From the NCBI RefSeq assembly GCF_000731315.1, contig NZ_HG938353.1:1860001-1924000 (forward strand): a stretch of 64,000 nucleotides of DNA. Direction: 5' to 3'. The position numbers were made by a program, and so were the translations under genes. The stretch comes from Neorhizobium galegae bv. orientalis str. HAMBI 540 (GTDB lineage Bacteria; Pseudomonadota; Alphaproteobacteria; Rhizobiales; Rhizobiaceae). How positions within the stretch are numbered: the first letter of the stretch is position 1; each line of letters starts with the position of its first letter. Under the pieces are notes generated by a model. It made no database searches and was not told the DNA's origin. It was given only the letters and a program-made list of their open reading frames with translations. Of the stretch, positions 1-7,852 are shown one piece after another.

Positions 1-72
1 TCCTTGAAGCTCTTGCCCTAAAACATCCATCATCGGCTTTTGGGGATATGCGGAATGGGTCTGTCGGCGGTG

Positions 73-384
73 ATGAACATTGCGGTTTCGGGCATGCAGG
101 CCCAGGCCAGACGCCTCGCGAGCGCGGCGCACAACATCGCCAATGCCGATACGTCCGGTTATAGCCGCCTCGACACCCAGGTCTCTTCGCTCCCCAACCC
201 CGGCGGCGTCACCACCACCGTCACCCCCTCCACCTCGGTCACCTTCCCCGACAGCTCGAATGTCGATATGGCCAGCGAAATGCTCGACGCGCTGACCGCC
301 GCGCAGGGCTTTTCCGCCAACGCGGCCGCGTTCGAGACGGGGGCGGATATGTGGGATGTGTTGATGAGTATCAAGCGGGATTGA
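73..384 (+). CDS. Flagellar basal-body rod-like protein (FlgC-type, short)
   Basis: 103 residues from the ATG at 73; an upstream in-frame ATG at 40 would add 11 residues unlike the family. The N-terminus (MNIAVSGMQAQARRLA followed by HNIANADTSGYSR) is the conserved amphipathic flg_bb_rod segment of flagellar rod and hook proteins, and the C-terminus (DMASEMLDALTAAQGFSANA) matches the family's C-terminal helix. It is shorter than a usual FlgC (about 135-140 residues) and no other flagellar gene is adjacent, so it may be an orphan paralogue. Family assignment is firm; a role in the motor is not shown. Confidence 0.75.
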   Translation: MNIAVSGMQAQARRLASAAHNIANADTSGYSRLDTQVSSLPNPGGVTTTVTPSTSVTFPDSSNVDMASEMLDALTAAQGFSANAAAFETGADMWDVLMSIKRD

Positions 385-544
385 GGGAGCCGCCTGCCTC
401 ACGCAGACGGCGTTAGGCGAGAGTCTGGCACCGATGTGACTGCTGTCAGGCCCAAACCGGACATCTCGACGTGGATCGCGTCTCCCGCGCTCTATGCGCG
501 GGAGGTGATATTACCGAACGTTAAGAGCTAGCAGGCAATCCACG

Positions 545-1129
545 TCATGCCCTATCAGCGGATTTGTACTGCCGAGCGACGCTCGTAACCCGCGCCCCGT
601 AGAGACGCGCTGTTTCTAGATCGCCCACAGACATTTCATCCGGGGCCGCATCAGCGTCCGACTGGGCCATCGGGCCGATATATGATCCCATGCGGTTCAA
701 ATCGTCGCGATTAGAGGCCTTCACGTTCGATGGCTTTATGCCCAGGCTCACCCACAGGCCACTGTGCTGTCCTGAAAGAAGGACGAAGTATTGCAGCGTG
801 TTCAGCTTGTCGCCATTAAGGCTCGCACTGTTGGTGAAGCCGCCAAAGACCTTGTCCTGCCACTTCGCAGAAAACCACGGCTTTGAGGATGCATCCGCAA
901 ATTTCTTAAATTGCCAGCTCGGTCCGCCCATGTAAGTCGGCGAGCCGAAGATAATGGCATCGGCAGCATCCAAAGCCGCCCATCCGTCGTCTGAAAGGTT
1001 GCCTTCGGCGTCAATTGCAAGAAGCCTTGCGCCGGCACCTTCCGCGATGGCTTCCGCCATGCGTTGAGTGTGGCCGTAACCGGAATGGTAGACGACGACA
1101 GTGCTTGGGAACGAATTCGGTGTGATCAT
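545..1129 (-). CDS. Flavodoxin family protein / WrbA-like NAD(P)H:quinone oxidoreductase
   Basis: 194 residues. The N-terminus VVVYHSGYGHTQRMAEAIAE is a flavodoxin FMN phosphate-binding loop, followed by AIIFGSPTYMGGPSWQFKKF, the second conserved flavin-contact segment of the WrbA/flavodoxin-like fold, and later GFTNSASLNGD. The family reduces quinones or other electrophiles with FMN in the cytoplasm. It stands alone on the minus strand, with 101 bp between its start and the end of the upstream DoxX-like gene. The physiological substrate cannot be told from sequence. Confidence 0.85.
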   Translation of the reverse strand: MITPNSFPSTVVVYHSGYGHTQRMAEAIAEGAGARLLAIDAEGNLSDDGWAALDAADAIIFGSPTYMGGPSWQFKKFADASSKPWFSAKWQDKVFGGFTNSASLNGDKLNTLQYFVLLSGQHSGLWVSLGIKPSNVKASNRDDLNRMGSYIGPMAQSDADAAPDEMSVGDLETARLYGARVTSVARQYKSADRA

Positions 1130-1230
1130 GACTGGCTCCTTATGCCAAGGTAATGCGCCTCGCCGATAGGGTTCAGCGTGGTTCGGGTTTTCTGGCTGGG
1201 ATGATGGAAGCTGGAGGTTTCCGGTCGCAG

Positions 1231-1578
1231 CTACGATGAGAACTGGACAGACGCGGCGATCACCAACAGCAGGAACACCGCCGGCGGCGGGATGTGGCGG
1301 AAATCACGGGCCCGAACGATAGCGACGATCGCGGCGACCATAATACAGGCTCCGAGCACCGCGCCGATTGCGAAGGTCGGCCGCAGGATCAGTAAGAAGG
1401 CCGTAATGAATTCGAGTATCGCGGTGATCCAGCACCACCACGATGGAAATCCGTAGCGAACGAATTGCTCTCGGACAGCCTTACGGCCTGACGCATTGAT
1501 GATAGCGCCGAGAAGAAATGCTGCGGATGCTGTAAGCGTCGCAGCATTGTCTAGCGAGAACGATATCAGGTTCGACAT
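1231..1578 (-). CDS. DoxX-like small membrane protein
   Basis: 115 residues with about four hydrophobic segments (roughly residues 10-28, 45-65, 70-88 and 98-113) and the pattern FVRYGFPSWWCWITAILEF, typical of DoxX-like inner-membrane proteins. Function in this family is poorly defined. It is transcribed away from the TetR gene at 1713, and the 134-bp region between them holds repeated ATTGC/GCAAT motifs, so the regulator probably controls it, possibly together with the downstream flavodoxin-like gene. Confidence 0.7.
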   Translation of the reverse strand: MSNLISFSLDNAATLTASAAFLLGAIINASGRKAVREQFVRYGFPSWWCWITAILEFITAFLLILRPTFAIGAVLGACIMVAAIVAIVRARDFRHIPPPAVFLLLVIAASVQFSS

Positions 1579-1596
1579 TCAAAGACCCCAACGGTG

Positions 1597-1664
1597 CAAT
1601 CGTCGCAATGACGATAGCGTCGAACTTAAATCTAGCAATGCTATATTGTCAATCGTTGCAATGA
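1597..1664. promoter_or_regulatory. Duplicated operator-like sequence between DoxX-like and TetR genes
   Basis: The 15-mer CAATCGTCGCAATGA at 1597-1611 is repeated as CAATCGTTGCAATGA at 1650-1664 (one mismatch, starts 53 bp apart). Between them TAGCAATGCTA (1633-1643) is an inverted repeat with one central base. Such repeated dyads in a divergent promoter are expected for an autoregulating TetR protein. Binding is inferred. Confidence 0.5.
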
Positions 1665-1712
1665 ATGATTTTGAGCGCTAGTATTGCTCGATTGCGGACC
1701 GAAGGCGGAAGT

Positions 1713-2285
1713 ATGGGTATCAACGAGCGCAAAGAGCGGGAACGGGCTGAGCGGGAGCAGCGGATCGTCGCCGCGGCAAGAATGCTTGCCGAACGTGATG
1801 GCTGGGCTTCGGTCACCATCCGACGCCTTGCGCAGGAGATCGAATACAGTCAGCCCGTCCTGTACGCCCATTTCGAAAATCGCGACGCGATCGTCGGGGC
1901 GGTCGCGCTTGAGGGGTTCGGAAAACTTGGGCCGACGTTGCGGGCGTCGGTCCGCCGAGATGCCAGTCCGGCAGAGGCTATCGAAGACGTAGCCACGGCT
2001 TACCTTGAATTCGCATTCGAAAGGCCAGCTCTTTACGAAGCCATGTTTGTTCTGCCGAGCGGCCTTCGGTTCGCTAAGTCCGACACGCCTCAGGTGCTAC
2101 GTGACACGTTCGGAGCTATGATGGCGGTCGTTGAGCCGTTTTGCGCCGACCCTGAAATCACGACGGAAACTTTTTGGGCTGCTTTACACGGATTGGCAGA
2201 GCTTGAGCGCCATGGCCGGATCAGAGCGGCGTTCCGAGGCGAGCGGGTAAGGCGTGTCGTTGGGATGTTTGCGATTGCGAATTGA
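1713..2285 (+). CDS. TetR family transcriptional regulator
   Basis: 190 residues from the ATG at 1713, preceded by a GAAGGCGGAAG ribosome-binding sequence; the frame opens further upstream but that part does not look coding. An N-terminal helix-turn-helix of the TetR type (ERDGWASVTIRRLAQEIEYS followed by QPVLYAHFENRDAIVGAV, residues about 20-60) precedes a variable ligand-binding domain ending in an F-x-A-x-x-G-L-A-E-L-style motif. It is divergent from the DoxX-like gene and probably represses that promoter and its own. Confidence 0.85.
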   Translation: MGINERKERERAEREQRIVAAARMLAERDGWASVTIRRLAQEIEYSQPVLYAHFENRDAIVGAVALEGFGKLGPTLRASVRRDASPAEAIEDVATAYLEFAFERPALYEAMFVLPSGLRFAKSDTPQVLRDTFGAMMAVVEPFCADPEITTETFWAALHGLAELERHGRIRAAFRGERVRRVVGMFAIAN

Positions 2286-2700
2286 GCCAACTGCACGACG
2301 CCTACGCGAGAGATGTCAATTGCAATAGCATCACCAGCGTCAATGAATTTCAGGAAACTCGTGCCTCATGCTCTGCCCGCCTATGGCGCAAAGCAGCCAT
2401 GGTCTTATGCATTTGGCATTGGTTTTTTGCCTGGATTATAGTTTTGGGGGCGTTAGTAGCCCGTCCTCAACGGGGATGCTTCTGAACACGTCCTGCAACC
2501 TTTTCTGCAGCTTAACCCCAATCCATATCCTCTCTCATCCTCGCCTTCCCAACCCGTGCCTAAAATCCCCTCGTTCCGTCGCGGATACACCGGCAGGCGT
2601 GCCGGCGAGGCGGGACCGGCGCGGACGTCAAGGGCAAGACGCAAAACCTTGGGGTTCGGGTTCGCGGAAAATGGTCTCCCTCCGGCGACGCGGGACGGGT

Positions 2701-2735
2701 GAGAAGCTGTCGGACCGACTTCTCGTTTCGTTTTC
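2701..2735 (+). terminator. Hairpin followed by T-rich tail
   Basis: GAGAAG at 2701-2706 pairs with CTTCTC at 2719-2724, with GTCGG/CCGAC nested inside, and is followed by GTTTCGTTTTCC. This resembles an intrinsic terminator, but it lies more than 400 bp after the TetR stop, so its target transcript is unclear. Confidence 0.35.
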
Positions 2736-2980
2736 CGTCATGGTGCGTCGGGCGTGCCTGTGAGGCACACAGGGTGATGGGGTCGCGCCGCGCGGCGTCC
2801 GAGGGTTTTTCAGAAAACCCGGATTGTGCGGCGCAGGTGGAAGACGATGCCGGGCGGCAGTCATGGCCTGCGGCATCCTGGTCTGCGAGCGTGCATGACG
2901 CCCTCTTCGGAGGGGCACGCAACCGTTCCCACAACCCCCGTCATCGCAGAGGGACCGAAGTCGCGGATAATAACCGCCGA

Positions 2981-3040
2981 ACGGGGCGCTGAGAGGTGTC
3001 ACTTATTACTTATCTTACGAGGCAGCTTTCAGCGCCCCGT
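2981..3040. repeat. Long inverted repeat downstream of dusA
   Basis: ACGGGGCGCTGA (2981-2992) and TCAGCGCCCCGT (3029-3040) are perfect 12-bp inverted copies; the arms extend to about 18 bp with two mismatches around a 36-nt loop. It may be a rhizobial intergenic mosaic element or a transcript-end hairpin. Confidence 0.55.
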
Positions 3041-3043
3041 CCG

Positions 3044-3075
3044 ATCCTCGGGTCTCGCTTTGCTCGCCCGAGGAT
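3044..3075. repeat. Short palindrome, RIME-like intergenic element
   Basis: ATCCTCGGG (3044-3052) and CCCGAGGAT (3067-3075) form a perfect 9-bp stem with a 14-nt loop. It sits directly beside the larger inverted repeat and resembles the dispersed palindromes of rhizobial intergenic regions. It could also act as a dusA terminator. The identity is inference. Confidence 0.5.
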
Positions 3076-3141
3076 GACGAAAAGAAACCGAGGATCGCCA
3101 AGGGAGGAGTGTGTCCGATGGAAGCTCGAAAATCTCCGCCC

Positions 3142-4233
3142 TTATCCCGCCAGCCTCTTCTCCTCGGATTGAACCCGAGACCCGCCGTCGATATCCACCG
3201 CCGCAAAGGCCGCCGCGATGACCTCCGGTCCGGCACCCGGCCGGGTGGCGTCGGTGGAGAGGATCTGGCGAAACCGCCTTGCGCCGGCAAAACCCTGGAA
3301 CAGCCCGACCATGTGCCTTGTGACGTGATGCAGCCGCCCGCCCCGGCCGATCAGCTCTGCCGCATAGTCCGCCATCGTATCGCGCAGCGCCGGCCAGTCG
3401 ATCTCGGTGGAGGCCTCGCCCGCAATCCCGCCACCTGCCAAAAACGCATCCACGCCGGCGAGCATGCCGGTATTGTGATAGGCGGCGCGGCCGAGCATCA
3501 CCCCGTCCATATGGGCGAGATGGTTGGCCGCCTGTTCCAGATCGGCGATGCCGCCGTTGATGCCGATGAACACGTCCGGGTTTTCCCGCTTCATGGCATA
3601 GACCAGCTCGTAGTCGAGCGGCGGCACTTCGCGGTTTTCCTTCGGCGAAAGCCCCTGCAGCCAGGCCTTGCGGGCATGGATCCAGACCGCATCCGCCCCG
3701 GCGCCGATCACCCGCGCGAGAAAGTCCGGCAAAACGTCCGTCGGCTCCTGGTCATCGACGCCGATCCGGCATTTGACGGTGACCGGCACGCTCGACACCC
3801 GCTTCATCGCCGAAACGAGGTCCGCCACATGCCCCGGATCCCGCATCAGGCAGGCGCCAAAAGTGCCCGACTGCACCCGGTCCGAAGGGCAGCCGACATT
3901 GAGGTTGATCTCGTCATAACCGTAATCGGCAGCGATCCGCACCGCCTCGGCCAGCTTTGCCGGGTCCGAGCCGCCGAGCTGCAGCGCAACGGGATGTTCG
4001 GCCGGAGAAAAAGACAAGAGCCTGTCGCGCGGCCCATGAATGATCGCGTCGGCCACCACCATCTCGGTATAGAGCAGCGCATCCTTCGACAATTGCCGAT
4101 GCAGGAAACGGCAATGCCTATCCGTCCAATCGATCATCGGCGCAACGGCGAAAACGGGAGCCTTGAGATATTTACTTTTTTCTTTTTTTTCAGACTCTTG
4201 CGTCACTCTGTTCTCCGTTTGATTTACGCTCAT
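3142..4233 (-). CDS. dusA: tRNA-dihydrouridine synthase A, hosting the island attachment site
   Basis: 363 residues. FMN-dependent enzyme that reduces uridine to dihydrouridine in the tRNA D-loop. Visible are VAPMIDWTDRHCR at residues 30-42, NLNVGCPSDRVQSGTFGACL around residues 110-129 with the catalytic Cys115, and INGGIADLEQA with GVMLGRAAYHN for flavin binding. Residues 24-38 are encoded by the 43-bp sequence repeated at 49718-49760, so this copy was rebuilt by island integration and its first 23 codons and promoter are island-side DNA. The lysine/glutamate-rich residues 13-24 also look island-derived. The gene is intact and divergent from the integrase. Confidence 0.95.
   Translation of the reverse strand: MSVNQTENRVTQESEKKEKSKYLKAPVFAVAPMIDWTDRHCRFLHRQLSKDALLYTEMVVADAIIHGPRDRLLSFSPAEHPVALQLGGSDPAKLAEAVRIAADYGYDEINLNVGCPSDRVQSGTFGACLMRDPGHVADLVSAMKRVSSVPVTVKCRIGVDDQEPTDVLPDFLARVIGAGADAVWIHARKAWLQGLSPKENREVPPLDYELVYAMKRENPDVFIGINGGIADLEQAANHLAHMDGVMLGRAAYHNTGMLAGVDAFLAGGGIAGEASTEIDWPALRDTMADYAAELIGRGGRLHHVTRHMVGLFQGFAGARRFRQILSTDATRPGAGPEVIAAAFAAVDIDGGSRVQSEEKRLAG
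4121..4163. repeat. Island attachment site, integrase-proximal end
   Basis: 43-bp sequence within dusA beginning TCCGTCCAATCGATCATCGG and ending GGGAGCCT. It differs from the distal copy at 49718-49760 by one base (A to G). Homology between the two loci continues past the core to the dusA start codon but with many substitutions, so the near-identical part marks the likely crossover region. Confidence 0.85.
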
Positions 4234-4236
4234 TTT

Positions 4237-4305
4237 GGACCAAATCCGGCGATTTCGGCACTAGATTTGGTCCTCTGGACCAAATATAATACCCGTGGAC
4301 CAAAT
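4237..4305. promoter_or_regulatory. Four GGACCAAAT boxes between dusA and integrase
   Basis: GGACCAAAT occurs at 4237-4245, 4277-4285 and 4297-4305, and inverted (ATTTGGTCC) at 4265-4273. Boxes two and three form a perfect palindrome around TCT (4265-4285). They fill most of the 84 bp between the divergent dusA and integrase start codons. They could be operator sites for an island regulator or arm-type integrase/excisionase sites; the sequence alone does not decide. Any protein bound here would affect both dusA and int. Confidence 0.7.
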
Positions 4306-4317
4306 CAGGAGGCGGTC

Positions 4318-5388
4318 ATGGGCACTATCACCGCGCGCAAGCGCAAGAATGGCAGCGTTGGCTATAGAGCGCGCCTGCGGGTCATGCGGGATGGCGTGAC
4401 TTATCACGAGACGGAGACTTTTGACAGACGGCCGGCGGCCGCTGCGTGGATGAAGAAGCGCGAGCAGGAACTCGCGAAGCCGGGAGCTATCGCCGGCGCT
4501 ATTGCGGTTGACCCCACATTGGCGAAAGCCATCGATCGCTACACAGAGGAGTCCATCAAGGATATAGGCCGTACAAAGGCGCAAGTGTTGAAATCGATCA
4601 AAACCTACGACATCGCCAAGATGCCCTGCTCCACAATCAAGTCGAAAGACATCATCGAGTTTCTGCAGTCGCTAACCGGCAAACCGCAGACGGTTGGAAA
4701 CTATGCCAGCCACCTCGCTGCTGTCTTTGCAATCGCGCGACCGATGTGGGACTTCCGGCTCGATGAGCAGGAGATGAAGGACGCAATCAAGGTCGCTCGC
4801 CGCATGGGGATCATTTCCCGCTCCATCCAGCGGAGTCGAAGGCCCACGCTGGAGGAACTCGACCTACTGCTCGGCCATTTCATTGATCGCCGGAAGAAAA
4901 TTCCCCAAGCGGTGCCGATGCATAAAGTCATTGTCTTCGCTCTTTTCTCCGCGCGCCGCCAAGAAGAGATTACTCGCGTAGCGTGGAACGATTTTCAGAA
5001 GGAGCACAAACGTATCCTTGTCCGCGATATGAAGCACCCAGGAGAAAAGATCGGCAATGACATGTGGGTGGACCTCCCCGACGAGGCGGTTCGGATCATA
5101 GAAAGCATGCCCAGTAGCAAGCCCGAGATCTTCCCCTACTCCACCGATGCCATTACAGCCAACTTCACCCGCGCCTGCAAGTTACTGGATATCAAGGATT
5201 TACGCTTTCACGACCTGCGCCACGAGGGAGTTTCACGGTTGTTTGAGATGGGTTGGAATATTCCCCATGTTGCAGCGGTCAGCGGGCATCGATCGTGGGT
5301 CAGCCTTAAGCGATATACGCACATTCGCGAGACGGGCGATAAATATGCGGGCTGGCACGGCCTTCAGTTGGCCATCGACACCAAATAA
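4318..5388 (+). CDS. int: Tyrosine-type site-specific integrase (dusA-targeting)
   Basis: 356 residues from the ATG at 4318, which follows an AGGAGG ribosome-binding site; the open frame extends far upstream through dusA but is not coding there. The N-terminal domain (KNGSVGYRARLRVMRDG, then TFDRRPAAAAWMKKRE) resembles phage integrase arm-binding regions. The C-terminal catalytic domain shows the Arg in SARRQEEITRVAW, the HDLRH box, SGHRS and Tyr333 in KRYTHIR, completing the R-H-R-H-Y set. Its position beside the dusA 5' end fits integrases that recombine within dusA. Apparently intact. Confidence 0.93.
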   Translation: MGTITARKRKNGSVGYRARLRVMRDGVTYHETETFDRRPAAAAWMKKREQELAKPGAIAGAIAVDPTLAKAIDRYTEESIKDIGRTKAQVLKSIKTYDIAKMPCSTIKSKDIIEFLQSLTGKPQTVGNYASHLAAVFAIARPMWDFRLDEQEMKDAIKVARRMGIISRSIQRSRRPTLEELDLLLGHFIDRRKKIPQAVPMHKVIVFALFSARRQEEITRVAWNDFQKEHKRILVRDMKHPGEKIGNDMWVDLPDEAVRIIESMPSSKPEIFPYSTDAITANFTRACKLLDIKDLRFHDLRHEGVSRLFEMGWNIPHVAAVSGHRSWVSLKRYTHIRETGDKYAGWHGLQLAIDTK

Positions 5389-5453
5389 GTATTCGACCAG
5401 CCTACTGAACCACCGGTGCCATGCAGAACCGCGTAGCACGGAGAAGGGATTGG

Positions 5454-5518
5454 TTGCGGGGGCTCGCAACAAACCATTCCTGCGGCTGGTTGAAAAGCGT
5501 CTTCCAAAGCTAGCGGCC
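5454..5518 (+). repeat. Degenerate repeat, copy 1
   Basis: About 65 bp roughly 75% identical to 22515-22578. Both copies share one open frame (GARNKPFLRLVEKRLPKLAA here) ending in a stop soon after, so the unit looks like the decayed 3' end of a short gene. It lies just downstream of the integrase. Its identity is unknown. Confidence 0.55.
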
Positions 5519-5584
5519 TAGGCTCGCGACTTCGCCAGTTCAACTACCTGTTTACCCGCCCACCTATTCTATGTTGTGGCCCGC

Positions 5585-5794
5585 CTATTCTCCCCCATAT
5601 ACAACCGCGGTTGCACCGAAATTGGCTGGCATCCCAGCCACCGGCAAACCTGCCGTGCTTGGCCCCACGACTACCTCCATCCATTGATAGGTGCACATCG
5701 TACGCTGGACGGCCTTGTCTGCCGTTTCTTTCCAACATTGAAAAGGAAGATCTGAGCGGACGGGATGACGAGATACCCTTCGAAAAAGCTGCAC
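5585..5794 (-). pseudogene. Remnant of an amidase C-terminal region
   Basis: A 69-residue open frame contains TYQWMEVVVGPSTAGLPVAG, which resembles the conserved C-terminal stretch of amidase-signature enzymes (W-M-E/D-V-V-x-P-x-x-x-A-G-L-P-A-x-x-V-P). The catalytic Ser-Ser-Lys part is absent and the frame stops soon after. I read it as a fragment left by deletion. The rest of 5389-5888 holds only the degenerate repeat and no other gene. Recognition rests on one short motif. Confidence 0.4.
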
Positions 5795-5888
5795 TCATTC
5801 TTCGGAGAGCATCTTGTTGATGGACTGGCGCCCGCCCAGAAGGCCGGGGACTATTGATGACGTTTACGGGATCGGAAGCGAGGCAGAC

Positions 5889-6179
5889 CTACTTGATCCC
5901 GCCTATGATAAAGGACCGATAGTCCGCCCCGAGAAACCGATGTTTCACGGCAGCTTGGTATCCGGGACTGTCGTAAAAGGCGCGTGCCGCCTCCATAGTG
6001 GGAAAACTGACCATCACCACACCGTCGGGAGCTGCCCCCTCCAGAACGTCCTGAGGGCCGTGGGCGGCGAGTACGGTTCCTCCCGATTCCCCCAGCAATG
6101 GCCTCAACATTTCCGCATAAGTCTGCAGTTCAGCTGCATCGCGGCTACGTTCTTGAATGAAAATGGCATAAGCGGTCAT
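5889..6179 (-). CDS. DUF1330 domain protein
   Basis: 96 residues covering the whole DUF1330 ferredoxin-like fold: MTAYAIFIQE at the start, GPQDVLEGAAPDGVVMVSFP in the middle and EAARAFYDSPGYQAAVKHR near the end. Members are small cytoplasmic proteins of unknown biochemical role, often beside oxidoreductases. It lies 228 bp downstream of the OsmC gene in the same direction and may be the last gene of the TetR-controlled set. Confidence 0.85.
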   Translation of the reverse strand: MTAYAIFIQERSRDAAELQTYAEMLRPLLGESGGTVLAAHGPQDVLEGAAPDGVVMVSFPTMEAARAFYDSPGYQAAVKHRFLGADYRSFIIGGIK

Positions 6180-6407
6180 GTTAAATCTCCTTAAGAGTTC
6201 CGGACCCGGTCGGTTGCAATTGACGACCTTGCTTAAGACGGGTCGTTTGAAGGCTGCGCGGGCTTGTCGAGGTCGAAGACGATATCGATCGCAGGGCGGA
6301 TTTCGAGCTACGCTAGCCGTTGACGGGGGATATGCGGGAGCCGGATCTCCAGATCAGGGCGCGACGATCGTCGTCCTTTTCCGTCATATCCGCCTCCCGC
6401 ATCGACA

Positions 6408-6833
6408 TCAGTTCGTCGTAACGGTGATGGCCACGTCGATGTTGCCCCTTACCGCGTTCGAATAGGGGCACGTCGCATGCGCCGCCTGTACGATCTCCTC
6501 AGCCGCTGCCTGATCGAGACCGGTGATCGCGACGTCGAGCGCCACTGAAAGGACGAAACCACCGTTGCCATTTGGTTGCAAACCCACGTCGGCCACCACC
6601 ACGATGTCGGTATCCTTCACCCTGGTGGCCTTGTTGCGGGTGATGTGGATCACCGCATTTTCGAAGCAGGCTGCATAGCCGGCCGCGAACAGTTGCTCCG
6701 GATTGGTCGCACCTCCCTTACCGCCCATCGTCGTGGGCAGCGCCAGCGGAAGATCAAGAAGGCCGTCTTCGCTGCGGACGGTACCGCTGCGGCCACCGAT
6801 CGCTGTGACTTTGATGCTGTAGAGTGCGCTCAT
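6408..6833 (-). CDS. Ohr/OsmC family organic hydroperoxide resistance protein
   Basis: 141 residues from the ATG at 6833; the longer open frame overlaps the SDR stop region. Ohr enzymes reduce organic hydroperoxides through two conserved cysteines, visible here in YAACFENAV and HATCPYSNAVRGN. GGKGGATNPEQLFAAGYAAC is the family signature. It lies 13 bp after the SDR gene, in the same direction, so the two are probably co-transcribed. Lipoyl-dependent recycling is family knowledge, not seen here. Confidence 0.92.
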   Translation of the reverse strand: MSALYSIKVTAIGGRSGTVRSEDGLLDLPLALPTTMGGKGGATNPEQLFAAGYAACFENAVIHITRNKATRVKDTDIVVVADVGLQPNGNGGFVLSVALDVAITGLDQAAAEEIVQAAHATCPYSNAVRGNIDVAITVTTN

Positions 6834-6846
6834 CGTCGGGCTCCTG

Positions 6847-7725
6847 TCACAGCATCTCTGACATGCCAAACGAAGTCAGCATCTCGTTCTGAATCGGGCG
6901 TACGGCCTCGTTCAGTCGATGAACGCCGAAGTCCAGACCTTCGGGCATGACGACCGTGCGCAATGGACGCCGCTCCGTGGCCTCGACCAGCTCCGCGATG
7001 GCATCGGCCACGCGCTGGGGCCGCGGGGGATTGGCCTCATCTTGTCCGTCATTGGCGTGCGCCTTGATCTGGCCCGGGATTGCGGCGACCTCTCCGTAGG
7101 ATGCAAGCACCGTCTGGTCGGATGGCTCAGGGCTCGACGAAATGAGGTTGCTCGGGAATGGCCCCGGCTCGACGATGACGGAGTCGATTCCAAAGCCCTT
7201 CAGTTCGTAACGATACGCTTCGGCAAGCCCCTCGAGCGCAAACTTGCTCGCGGAGTAGGTGCCGAAGAACGGAAAAACCACCCGACCCATCAGGGATGTC
7301 ACGTGCACGAGGAGTCCGCTGCCGGCGGCACGCATATGCGGGAGAACGGCGCGGTCTGCCCGTACGGCGCCGAAGAAATTCACCGCAAACAGCCGTTCGA
7401 TGTCTGCCACCGTGTAGGCTTCGGTGACCCCGACGGGCATAAGTCCGGCGTTGTTGACCAGAACATCGATCTTTCCGTGCTGCTTGAAGATCTGGTCGAT
7501 CGTGGAATTGACCGAGGCCTCGTCGGCGACGTCCATTTCAAGGACTTGCAGCACATGTCCCTCGGCCTTCGCCGCGTCGATAAGGTCCTTTCGGACCTTG
7601 GCATTTCTTCCCTCGACGTCCCGCATGGTCGCAACCACCGTATGGCCCCGCCTTGCGAGTTCCAGCACCGTGAGGTTTCCGAAACCACTGCTTGCGCCTG
7701 TGACAACAACGACTTTTCCGCTCAT
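6847..7725 (-). CDS. Short-chain dehydrogenase/reductase (SDR) family oxidoreductase
   Basis: 292 residues from the ATG at 7725, preceded by GAGAGAGAAC. The Rossmann dinucleotide motif TGASSGFG lies at about residues 9-16, NNAG at about 90, and the catalytic Ser and Tyr-x-x-x-Lys in the SLMGRVV and YSASKFALEG segments; PGPFPSNL follows. The family reduces or oxidises carbonyl/alcohol substrates with NAD(P)H. It is the first gene of the unit divergent from a TetR regulator, so it may process a reactive aldehyde or ketone. Substrate unknown. Confidence 0.93.
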   Translation of the reverse strand: MSGKVVVVTGASSGFGNLTVLELARRGHTVVATMRDVEGRNAKVRKDLIDAAKAEGHVLQVLEMDVADEASVNSTIDQIFKQHGKIDVLVNNAGLMPVGVTEAYTVADIERLFAVNFFGAVRADRAVLPHMRAAGSGLLVHVTSLMGRVVFPFFGTYSASKFALEGLAEAYRYELKGFGIDSVIVEPGPFPSNLISSSPEPSDQTVLASYGEVAAIPGQIKAHANDGQDEANPPRPQRVADAIAELVEATERRPLRTVVMPEGLDFGVHRLNEAVRPIQNEMLTSFGMSEML

Positions 7726-7768
7726 CTTCAGTTCTCTCTCTTTGAAATCCTTTGGCCGCAAACCACCA

Positions 7769-7823
7769 ATAGACAGACCTGTATGTATTTGCAATCGCAA
7801 AATTTACAGAATAGTCTGTCTAT
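7769..7823. promoter_or_regulatory. Inverted repeat operator in the SDR/TetR divergent promoter
   Basis: ATAGACAGAC (7769-7778) and GTCTGTCTAT (7814-7823) are perfect inverted copies 35 bp apart, between the start codons of the SDR and TetR genes. Half-sites of the TAGAC/GTCTA type are common TetR-family targets. The right arm lies 29 bp before the regulator's ATG, consistent with autorepression. Confidence 0.6.
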
Positions 7824-7852
7824 ATGTCGGCCAAGGATCTGAGGTGACGGAA

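Larger units (their letters stand above)
2286..3141. other. Gene-free stretch of about 860 bp with several dyads
   Basis: No convincing gene. The overlapping open frames here have arginine/proline-rich, low-complexity translations typical of GC-rich non-coding DNA. Visible structures: a hairpin at 2701-2724 (GAGAAG/CTTCTC arms enclosing GTCGG/CCGAC) followed by a T-rich run, a perfect 7-bp dyad at 2803-2820 (GGGTTTT/AAAACCC), and the two larger inverted repeats annotated separately. It separates TetR from the 3' end of dusA. Confidence 0.5.

Noticed and set aside
2803..3075. Dyads downstream of dusA considered as a CRISPR array or integron site
   Set aside because: The inverted repeats are all different and not regularly spaced; no cas or integron integrase gene is near.
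2453..3290. Several 60-125 residue open frames on both strands between TetR and dusA
   Set aside because: Arginine/proline-rich, mutually overlapping, interrupted by dyads, and without ribosome-binding sites; typical of GC-rich non-coding DNA.
3109..4317. Plus-strand open frame running through dusA into the integrase
   Set aside because: It is antisense to the well-conserved dusA gene and its translation resembles no protein until the integrase ATG at 4318.
6919..7842. A 307-residue plus-strand frame opposite the SDR gene
   Set aside because: The minus-strand SDR has complete catalytic and cofactor motifs; the plus-strand frame is its shadow.
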